Source of the DNA: Bigelowiella natans CCMP2755
Lineage: Eukaryota > Cercozoa > Chlorarachniophyceae
Direction: 5' to 3'
Assembly (NCBI GenBank): GCA_000320545.1
Contig: ADNK01001072.1
Span: 77,501-97,637, forward strand
Length of the DNA: 20,137 nt
This document shows, one piece after another, positions 9,783-17,220 of the stretch. The notes beneath the pieces were generated by a model that did no database searches, had not been told where the DNA came from, and saw nothing but the letters and a program-made list of their open reading frames with translations. Position numbers and translations under genes: made by a program. Every line of letters begins with the position of its first letter. Position 1 is the stretch's first letter.

Positions 9783-11246
9783 TTATCTTCTCATCTTCAC
9801 GTCCAGCTTCCATGTGGGCTTCTTCGGAAGATATGTTATTGCTGCTGTAGTACGTTGTAGTAGTGGTTGTTGTAGTTGTTGTTGTAGTAGTACCGTGGAT
9901 GAGGAGCGAAGAGAGAAATCCCAGCTCTCCTCATATCCGCCAGTTTTACACGTGATGAGTCCAAGCTAACAACGATGACGATGATGATGTTGATAACGAC
10001 AATGGCGGTCAGTAATACTTCTGGAAGATGATCATAAAAGCCTGCAGACGCATGTGAGGTAGATGGTGGAAATTTTGATGAAGCTCTTCAATCGCAATGA
10101 ACTATAAATGATTCAATGATCTGTTTTTGCCTGACAATAGAATTCTCTAGATAGAAGCATGCCCCGCAGCATTATCATTATCATTGCATAGGATACTACA
10201 TCAGCACCTTGCTTCGCCAGAAACGAGCCGTATGCGCTCATCAGTGGACACGTGCTCCTCATACCCACACCGTGAAATTTCTTCAAAGATGCAGGCGAAA
10301 GAGAACCCGCGACTTTTCTCCAGTCCTCGTTGACATCGTCCTGCTTAGTTTTAACATGTTCAGGCCTCCTCCTTTCTCTCCAACCCCTCGCCCGCCACAT
10401 TTTTGCATGGAATCATAAATTGAAATCGTGAACCTAGAGTCTACGATGATCGCTGTCTTCGGTATTGGATATCATAATCTTGTATGTTTGATATGGTAAT
10501 AATTTCTTCACGACCATGCGTCGCAGGATGCCCGACACCGGCAACATGTGGCCAACCCTGATATAAGATTCTATTCGAGCTGAGTATCAAGGTCCTTCCA
10601 CCATGAATGGCTTCGGCCAAAGCCCCAGCTATCGACACCTATGAGCAACCCATGGCCAATCACCACCGCCGCCAATACGAACGACGACGACAACAACAAC
10701 AACAACCACAATAATAATTTAAGAGTGAATACATAAAAGTTCCTTCAGTTTCGTTTCCATGTTAGAAAGTAGGAGAAGGGTAAAAGGTAAATCGATTTAC
10801 CAACAGGGAGCCCATTCCCTCATTGTCTTTCAAGGAAGCGATGAGTAGTCGCGCCTTGCCACAGTCGGGAGGGTTCTGCCGGATCATCGGTTTCAATGAT
10901 AGCAAGCAAACCCACGCGCACGTGCGCACGCACGCACGCACACACACACACACACACACGTACAAATACCCATATATGTTAAGTAAGTAAAGCTGTAGAT
11001 GCTAACGACATCATAGCTCTATGCCTCTTCTTCTTCCTCCTTTCCCATTCGAAACAGGACTGATGCACAACCGGTGTTGCTGCTGCTACTGCTGCCGCAC
11101 AGGGGACGCACAAGTGCCCAAACCTGAAGCTGGCGTATCTCCTGCTCCAGAGCGAATGAGAACTTCACAAGCTGGTCATCAGCCACAGTTTTGCTCACTA
11201 GCAGACCAATGGCCACCAACAGCATCGCATAGAATGCACCCATCAT
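7470..11246 (-). CDS. Fucosyltransferase-like type II membrane glycosyltransferase (at least 10 exons, 3' end not resolved)
   Basis: Probable Golgi glycosyltransferase of the GDP-fucose (GT23/NodZ-like) superfamily. Exons, 5' to 3': 11124-11246, 10801-10875, 10557-10638, 10208-10340, 9330-9581, 9089-9158, 8842-8907, 8702-8744, 8484-8551, 7470-7565; 336 codons, all GT-AG with matching phases. Residues 3-18 (GAFYAMLLVAIGLLVS) form an N-terminal anchor without cleavage signals, followed by a helical stem. Then come NPPDC, NEGMGSLL and AGALAEAIHGGRTLIL (donor-fold start). HVRRGD (219-224), the nucleotide-binding signature of these enzymes, is assembled only when exons 5 and 6 join. IVFWATDD (about 257-264) and DLWALRSCDYVIGTIQSSF (309-327) match the usual 'ATDD' and 'Ls.aD..igt.SSf' positions. 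Exons 8 and 9 (8702-8744, 8484-8551) are the weakest, and the 8744 acceptor sits on a GA array. The sugar acceptor is unknown. A short final exon is still missing below 7470. Confidence 0.78.
7584..7716. repeat. (ATG)n, (CCA)n and (CTA)n microsatellites
   Basis: ATG array 7584-7618 and CCA/CTA arrays 7678-7716 lie in the 918-bp fucosyltransferase intron 7566-8483. The first sits just upstream of the acceptor of exon 7470-7565, where it reads ATC on the sense strand. Confidence 0.9.
7836..8162 (-). other. Open frame of 108 codons inside a fucosyltransferase intron
   Basis: On the minus strand a stop-free frame runs from 8162 to a TAG at 7838-7836. It looks protein-like: NPYFLRILGVYREKSARL, YQPEHLMVCALQKGGDERG, DVYDVNALLLCTLLSSREY. 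It has no suitable ATG near its start. It could be an extra or alternative exon: phase-0 acceptor AAG|TCG near 8117, phase-0 donors near its end. It could also be a fragment of another glycosyltransferase, or chance. It is not needed to join exons 8484-8551 and 7470-7565, which fit directly. Confidence 0.35.
8371..8640. repeat. (ATC)n and (GAT)n arrays flanking a fucosyltransferase exon
   Basis: ATC-type array 8371-8412 and GAT-type array 8562-8632 bracket exon 8484-8551. They lie in opposite orientation on the + strand. Reading through them makes poly-Asp and poly-His frames that I regard as intronic. A strong donor-like GGTGAGAG (minus strand, about 8358) leaves open an Asp-rich alternative exon. 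Confidence 0.85.
8742..8812. repeat. (TC)n followed by (CA)n, forming most of a 97-bp intron
   Basis: CT array 8744-8780 and CA array 8781-8810 make up most of fucosyltransferase intron 8745-8841. On the sense strand this reads GT repeats and then GA repeats right up to the proposed acceptor, giving many tandem AG dinucleotides. Confidence 0.9.
8942..9079. repeat. (ATC)n and (CTA)n microsatellites
   Basis: ATC array 8942-8974 and CTA array 9043-9079 lie in fucosyltransferase intron 8908-9088, between the exon encoding IVFWATDD and the exon starting GDLLMK. Confidence 0.9.
9252..9312. repeat. (TC)n and (CTA)n microsatellites
   Basis: TC array 9252-9280 followed at once by CTA array 9281-9312 lies in intron 9159-9329. 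This intron splits the HVRRGD codons of the fucosyltransferase-like gene. Confidence 0.95.
9595..9785. repeat. (GAA)n/(GGA)n tract and (ATC)n array
   Basis: Purine triplets 9595-9651 and an ATC array 9752-9781 lie in the 626-bp intron 9582-10207 of the fucosyltransferase-like gene. Confidence 0.9.
10919..10959. repeat. (CA)n/(CGCA)n microsatellite
   Basis: A GCGCACG/CGCA stretch grades into a CA array within intron 10876-11123, near the acceptor for the NPPDC exon. On the sense strand it reads GT. Confidence 0.9.
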
Positions 11247-11582
11247 TGAGCCTCTCTTGCAACCCTGTGGCGTGCCGCCATTATCTGCACAATCATCGTC
11301 GTCGACGAGGACGGGGAGGGGCACACGATCGATTGATCCGTGAGTACGAGCAGACTTTTAGAGAATCTTTGGTAGGTGACGTGCTCTAATCCATGACGCA
11401 TCAACTAAATGCCTTGCATTTTAGCTCGCGGGAAAGAGTATGGTGTTTCTCAGGGGTACTCGTGCATGAATGGATATGGTTTCCCTCCTGCGACATGAAA
11501 GGAGGATTGTCGCCAAGAAAATCCCGAGAACAAACAAGCCTGCGACAACCCTGCCCGCCACACCCGCCAACACCGCTCGACG
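11247..11582. promoter_or_regulatory. Shared intergenic region between divergent genes (candidate bidirectional promoter)
   Basis: The fucosyltransferase-like gene starts leftwards at 11246 and DCC1 starts rightwards at 11583, leaving 336 bp for both promoters and 5' UTRs. I see no convincing TATA box. A CG-containing stretch (CGTCGTCGACGAGG at about 11298) lies nearer the fucosyltransferase. The minus frame stays open some way upstream of 11246 but has no earlier ATG. Confidence 0.45.
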
Positions 11583-12985
11583 ATGGAGGGGGTGCTATCG
11601 TTTGATGGAAACTATTCTGTCGATGGTTTGAGGTTGCTCGAGGTCACCGAAGACATCCTACAGAAACTTGTAGAACCTACAGGAAAAGGTCGTGTTTTTA
11701 GCTCGAGGAACACAGATTTTTTTTGAAAGTGAGGTTTCTCATTCCGTTCCTCCTCAAAAGTAGCCTTTATCGTGCTGCACACCTCTCTACATATCAGAAA
11801 TTTGCCCATTCTATGAGAAAAAGAGAGTTATTAATATGAGCTGATTACACGCATGTAGAGAAATCATCGCACGAACACTTTTAAACGTTCACTTCTGACA
11901 CTGTACCTCTGATTGATGATAATCTAATAGTCGAGATTCGCGGGTCTTTCACCGACGAAGCTGTTCTTGTAACCAACAACAAGACATATAGAATTGGATC
12001 TGTCGAGTCATCCAACACGCAGCTGCTGATTCGGACGCTATCAAAGAAAGAAGGTGAGGAAGATGCCAAAGCTTCATGCCCTAAAAAGCGTAGAATCATG
12101 AAAGATTCAACGAACATAACCAACATTGCCAGCAATTCTAAGAGACAGGAAAGGCAACAGATTGCCATTGAGGGCTCCGTCACAAGTCATCTTGCACTCT
12201 ATGAAATCAACCCCTCGCTTTACAAACTCCAAGATATGCTGCTCAAGTATGTGCTCACTGACGATGAATCGGATGCTATGATGTCGGGCCAACCACTCGA
12301 CACGAAGGGATTGCCTACCTTTGATGACATGGCGGTTCACATACAAGCAAGCGATCTACAGGTTCGGCAGTTGCTAAAAACGCTTAACGCAGTGAGAATA
12401 AACGGATTCTGGAGGTTGGTGGAAGAGCGATTTGACGACGAGCTAATCGAATTCACACTAGCAACGATTGAGATGAATGGGTGGCCCATTGAAGGCATTC
12501 CCGTCCAGAAGTGTGTGGAAGAAATGAAAGCAGATTTCCCTGAAGCGTTGGTACGTCATGCTCTAAATAGACTCTCGAGGCAGCCACCAAAGAATGGGTC
12601 GCAGCCTCTCGACCCCGAGCGGATATGCGTGTTCAAACTGGAGTTGCTGTTCCACAAGCAAAAAACAATACCCGAACGCGCATTAATGGACGTTTGGGAA
12701 AAGGCTCTACCGTACGGATTAAAACCGGAGAAGAAGATGCTGTCCGGCTATGCAGCTCTTCGTAAGGTGAACGGAAGCATGGAGTGGATCCATATGAACC
12801 ACTGGCATCTACCGCAGACCCCGTCAGATAGACTGCGCATCCTATTCGACATCCAACCACGCTGGAAACTTGAAGAACTTGAACCATACATGAAGTATTT
12901 GAAGCTCCCAGGGGACACGCTTGAGGCTCTGGTGCTTCGGTACGCTAGAGAGGTGAATGGCTACATTTGTCCGATCGCTCAGTGA
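11583..12985 (+). CDS. DSCC1: Sister chromatid cohesion protein DCC1 (2 exons, 386 aa)
   Basis: DCC1 binds CTF8 and CTF18 in the alternative RFC-CTF18 clamp loader, which acts with PCNA in cohesion establishment at replication forks. Exons 11583-11688 and 11931-12982, then TGA; intron 11689-11930 (AAAAG|GTCG..CTAATAG) is phase 1 and the join gives GTC (Val-36). The first exon supplies LRLLEVTEDILQKLVEP; the second starts EIRGSFTDEAVLVTNNKTY and SVESSNTQLLI, the classic DCC1 N-terminal signature. The middle has TFDDMAVHIQASDLQVRQLLKTLNAVRINGFWRL, and the C-terminus ends PRWKLEELEPYMKYL..LEALVLRYAR, the winged-helix end of the family. The length is close to human DSCC1 (393 aa). A basic patch, PKKRR (residues 97-101), may be a nuclear localisation signal. 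An apparent 295-codon frame from 12098 is only part of exon 2. This is the most secure gene in the window. Confidence 0.95.
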
Positions 12986-13681
12986 GTGTTGATATGTGTT
13001 TATGATGACCATGCGATTTATGTTGACAAATCCCTCTAATATAAGCATGTAAATGAACAAATTGCTTTATTTGGCATTGTGTGACTTATTCATCGCTGTA
13101 TTCTAGTGTTGCTAGTAGCAAACATGTGCTAGTATTAGAGAGTAACAACAAACACACAAAATGAATCCTCGTGATGATATATAGCTCGAACATGCATGCA
13201 TGCAGCTACATGCATGATGTGCCATGACTTCATCACCGCGCACTCATGTACACATGCAGTCTTTGCACATGTAGCTAGATAGCCACGACTAGCGACGTAT
13301 GTACAACTATTACAAATGGCGAATCGTCTGATTGATCAAACAGCTGCTTGCGCGGCATCTACCTACGGCTATTATTATTGCTATGGATAGTGCTTATTAG
13401 GCTATACTACGCTTCAAATTTAAAACTCAATGTCATCGTGGCACACACACACACACACACACACACACAGCACACAGCACATATGTATAAAAATGCGTAA
13501 GTATACATACACACACTGAGCTTTGTGTTGTTCAGGTGATGTATATTATACATTGACTATGTTAAATTAACTTACATATGTGAAAAGATGAAATGATTAT
13601 GACGTAGTCAGATTTGGCCCATAAACATTTTTTTTGAGAAATCGGCCCTGAGGTAGCAATTCTTGTAGAAATAAATCTCAA
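12986..13681. other. Intergenic region between convergent genes, with CATGCATGC words and a (CA)n array
   Basis: This gap holds the 3' ends of DCC1 (+) and the five-helix membrane protein (-). At 13191-13260 it has a cluster of ATGCATGCATGC, ACATGCATG and TACACATGC words. A CA array lies at 13442-13468. No protein-like frame was seen. Confidence 0.6.
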
Positions 13682-15084
13682 CTAAATAATTTTGCTTGCT
13701 TCTTCCCCCATCATTGAAATCAACTTCATTTTTTTATTATGGTTAGTCTTGCCAAGGGCTGTCGGGGCAGTTTTTGCTGTAGGAATTATAGGCTTAAGCT
13801 CGTTTTTGAGATTATTTCCCGCGCTGTATGCACTACTACGGGGACTTCGAATGCTTTCTGCCTGCAATCTACGAGGACTTTTTGTATCTGCTAACGTTCG
13901 GGATCCTGAACCTGGGGTATCACTACCCTTCAATTCTATTTCCTGGCCAAACAATTTAGAAGCTTTTCTGGAAGGAGGAGTGGGGTGGTTCTGTGAGACC
14001 TCTTCCACTTTCGAGCTGTAATTCAAGGGAGAAAGTTCAGGAAACGACTTCAACACCTTCCTGGATTTTGCCAACTCCCGCTTGGATTCGCCGATCGAGG
14101 AGACACTGCTGATCTTGGTTCCAATGATGACTGCCGAGAAGAGCAATGCTAGCACCGTCACTGGCTGGACACCTTGAGAGCTATACATCAGGCAATAAGC
14201 TTGGATTGCTGAGATAGGAAGAGCAAGAAGCATCAACCCCGCCAAGTTGATCCAAAGTATCGAGTACTTCTTCAGGTTCTTATAATAATCTAAGACCGCG
14301 CCAACGCCATCGGGAGAGTTAATTAGGGCCATGCTTCGCCGCTTTGCCAATTTAGCTCTCTTACCATTCGTTTCATAAAATTTCCGACAAACTACATGGG
14401 CAAAATGCCGGCGGTTTTGTATCTTTTTCAAAGAGGTTATGAGGAGCCGCGTTGAGTTGTAGGCAATTGCAAGAGAGGCAGTCCAGCTCGCAAACAGGAA
14501 AAACCATGCTATAGGTTTTACATCCACCAGAGCGTTATCCACAAGGACCAAGTTCACAAAACTTAGCGTGTACGATATGAGACTGGAATACATGAGGAAC
14601 GTATTGCATAGGATGCAGACGGGCTCACTAAAGATTGATCTCAGCAGATTTGCCATATCAATTTTCTTTGTCATCGATGCGTAAAAAAGAGAACCCATGA
14701 TGAGTATGAGTAGTCCTCCTATAATCCCAGCAAGTATGAAAGCTCCTAAGCTTGTTTGATGTTTTTTGCCTTGTACATTTCTCCTTACGCCCATAGCAAC
14801 ATCGTACTTGACTTTGCACATTCCCCCATCGCATGCAGTTGTATAGTTTGCAACCGATGTGTCAGGAGTGAAGAAGCGAAAGTGAGCTATAATTGTGTAT
14901 TTCTCATCATTCAGTCTCACCTTTGATTCGACAGTGGTATATCTAATTTATAATCACACAAACACACACACACACACACACACACAAAAACACAAACACA
15001 CAACATCAATCTTTAAATTTGTAATGTTCTATTTCTCTCGAGTACTGTTCGAGAGAGCATTGATTGTGGAATATATTAATTATG

Positions 15085-15121
<37 letters not shown>

Positions 15122-15701
15122 CATATTTTCTTTCACATTACGAATTTATTGTTTTCCTTTCTGCAAACAACACGACACTACCCATTTGATTGCAGGTTCG
15201 TCTGCTGAGCTGCTGTATGGGTCGCCAGTCCAGGACTATTTGCCACGAACGGTGTACATGCTCCGCGTGAATTGATACAGGAGTGAATGTTCACATGGGC
15301 AATATCATAGCTGCCAGATGGTGTTGTGGAAGGGATAATGTTGTAAATGCTCTGATTCACATATAATCTATACTGGAGTTGGTAACTTTCGCCCGCGTAA
15401 AGGTTCTCAGGGACTGGTGTAACCCATTTTGTCTCAATGGATGATGGACATGTACCCAGGGTCGTTGTACCAGACACCGTCTTCCAACACACAGCGCAAT
15501 TCTCTCCGGAATCCCCAGTGAGGTAGCATTGGCCTAAGAAGGTGAAAGAAACAGGCAGCTTTTACGGTATAATCTTCATCGTATCTGTCCACGATACTTT
15601 TCTCAATTATCTCCCCCTTCCCTTCTCCCTCCCTTGGATTCGTAACCTGAAGCAAAGTGTATTCGTAGGAGGAAGACAACCAGATGCAGCCACAAGTTCA
15701 T
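13682..15701 (-). CDS. Signal-peptide protein with Cys-containing ectodomain, five membrane helices and long tail (3 exons, 555 aa)
   Basis: Family not recognised; the layout suggests a surface or endomembrane receptor-like or adaptor protein. Exons 15647-15701, 15182-15533, 14942-13682; introns 15534-15646 and 14943-15181 have matching phases 1 and 2, and TAG is at 13684-13682. Residues 1-18 (MNLWLHLVVFLLRIHFAS) are a signal peptide, and the join creates GQCYLTGDSG. The ectodomain (about 20-200) has CAVCWKTVSG, KWVTPVPENLYAGESYQLQY, IAHVNIHSC and CTPF, paired cysteines, and N-glycosylation sites NQS and NYT. Helices at about 203-223, 243-269, 279-299, 364-388 and 396-412 are followed by a Ser/Pro/Lys-rich tail of about 140 residues. 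With N outside, five helices put the tail inside the cell. Helix count and topology are predicted by eye. An open frame continues upstream of the ATG at 15701, but the signal peptide favours this start. Confidence 0.85.
14957..15119. repeat. (CA)n and (TA)n microsatellites in an intron
   Basis: CA array 14957-14985 and TA array about 15090-15119 lie in intron 14943-15181 of the five-helix membrane protein. The CA array reads GT on the sense strand and ends about 14 bases from the acceptor. Confidence 0.95.
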
Positions 15702-16224
15702 TTGTGCACCTCCACAGTCCACAGTGCAATACACATGCGTCTTCATGTTTCTCAAGTCGCAGGTAACAATTGCTACCCTATTTTTTTTGTCATTCCACGG
15801 AACAACGTAACGGAAAACGCCGAGCGCGCTCAGAGGGGACACAAATGCAAAAATATCTTTGTCGCTAATTGCTATTCGCATGTAATTCACCGAGAAATGA
15901 TCGGAAGTGCGCAAAATATGCATGTACCCCAACATGGAACTGTCAAATCTCGAGAATTCGCCGAAATTTTGTTTTTCGCTCCAATTCTCGTCGGATTCGC
16001 CTGGCAATTCGTGCACGAAGTCTCCCGGACATCGACTTTCGAACCCGACTTGCCGCATTCGAATCTGATGCGCGGAAGCTGAGATCCAGACATCGCCCCC
16101 CCCCCTTGCCCCTGTTTGGATTTTGCGTGTTCACTTTTGGTTTTTCCGACGTTTCAACACCTCCAGCACGTGGAGGAGGTCGCTTCGCTTCGTTTGAGCC
16201 CTTGCTCAACTTCGTCCAAAACTT

Positions 16225-16288
16225 GAGTTTGCATCTGCATTTTCAACGTGATGGAAAGTCACATGTCGAAAATTGCAGATGCAAACTC
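16225..16288. repeat. Inverted repeat (stem 15 bp perfect, extended imperfect)
   Basis: GAGTTTGCATCTGCA at 16225-16239 is matched by its exact reverse complement at 16274-16288. The inner flanks TTTTCAACGTGA and TCACATGTCGAAAA extend the stem imperfectly, leaving a small GGAAAG loop. It could form a hairpin in DNA or RNA. Confidence 0.85.
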
Positions 16289-16380
16289 GAAGCGCAGCGA
16301 TCTCCTCTGCGTGCTGGATGAATTGTTGACATGTCGAGAAAACAAAAATCAAAACGTGAACATTGAATTGTGGAAGGGTT

Positions 16381-16413
16381 GGCATTGGGGGGGGCATCCC
16401 CCCTCCCAATGTC
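16381..16413. repeat. G-run/C-run hairpin
   Basis: GGCATTGGGGGGGG is followed after a three-base loop by CCCCCCTCCCAATGTC, giving a near-perfect hairpin just downstream of the first inverted repeat. Confidence 0.8.
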
Positions 16414-16998
16414 ACTTCTTTTCATTTGGTGTGGATGGCTCGGCACACCCGACGATCCTTTCACAGAATCCCTCTTGGGATCACTTCGTTCATTCACTCT
16501 TTCTTTGTTTCTTTCTTGAGAGCGCGATCGACAACCAGAATGCTCTGCGATGCGGATTTGCCTTCTACCATGTGCTGCCACAGCCTGCGCAACACGACCA
16601 TCTTTCTTTCTTTCGGGTGTTCTTCACACGCAAACGTGCAGAGTGTCGCTCACTCGATGTAATAGACACAGTAATATGACATATATAATATATATCGTAT
16701 TACAATCGATCATTGCTCGCACATGCATGCATTGTGCACCACATGCATTGCACGTCGCACGAAGCTAGCAGGAAGCTGTGCTGAGACAGCACACGCAGTT
16801 TCTGCAGGTTGTTGATGCAGCTGTCAGCACTCTACTGTCTTGCTGTGCCATGACGTGCTGCCACGACATCTAGAGATGTGTGCATGCTGCTCATCTACTA
16901 GCGCTGTGCATGCAAGACGGATGCTGTTGATCAATTGAATTTGTTCAATGCATGTGTGTGTGCACCACCTTCTCATTTGCATCTGCTGAGCTTTAGAG

Positions 16999-17014
16999 CC
17001 CATGCTAGCATGGG
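16999..17014. repeat. 16-bp perfect palindrome CCCATGCTAGCATGGG
   Basis: A self-complementary 16-mer centred on GCTAGC lies within the TGCA/CATG-rich intergenic stretch, about 200 bp from the 3' end of the nucleotidyltransferase-HAD gene. Confidence 0.85.
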
Positions 17015-17220
17015 TGCAACAAATGAGTTGTCTAGTTGTGAGCCATGATTGGCGCAGCTATGTACCACATTCGAATTCCACAACATGAACATAGGCAATG
17101 TTCAGACGCACACTACAGTGCTTGTGTCTTGTGCTCGAAATTGGTTGGTGCCATGCACACAGCATCCCACGCTCTGACAAATACCATCATGTATGATTCT
17201 TGAGAAACATTCAACAAACT

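Larger units (their letters stand above)
15702..17220. other. 1.5-kb intergenic region with hairpins and TGCATGCA words
   Basis: This is the upstream region of the five-helix protein and the downstream region of the nucleotidyltransferase-HAD gene. Overlapping frames at 15702-16679 on both strands have no motif and no phase-matched partners. A minus frame 16058-15702 is open into the five-helix gene start. From 16700 to 17170 the sequence is full of CATGCATGC, GCTAGC and GTGCA words. I call no gene. Confidence 0.55.

Noticed and set aside
7584-9785. Regularly spaced short repeats as a possible CRISPR array
   Set aside because: They are simple triplet microsatellites with no repeat-spacer structure, in a intron-rich eukaryotic gene.
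12098-12985. DCC1 as a 295-residue protein starting at the ATG at 12098
   Set aside because: Conserved DCC1 residues continue upstream of this ATG, and a phase-matched first exon at 11583 supplies the N-terminus.
16248-16679. Overlapping frames of 100-143 codons on both strands
   Set aside because: They overlap each other, cross inverted repeats and G/C runs, and have no protein-like pattern.
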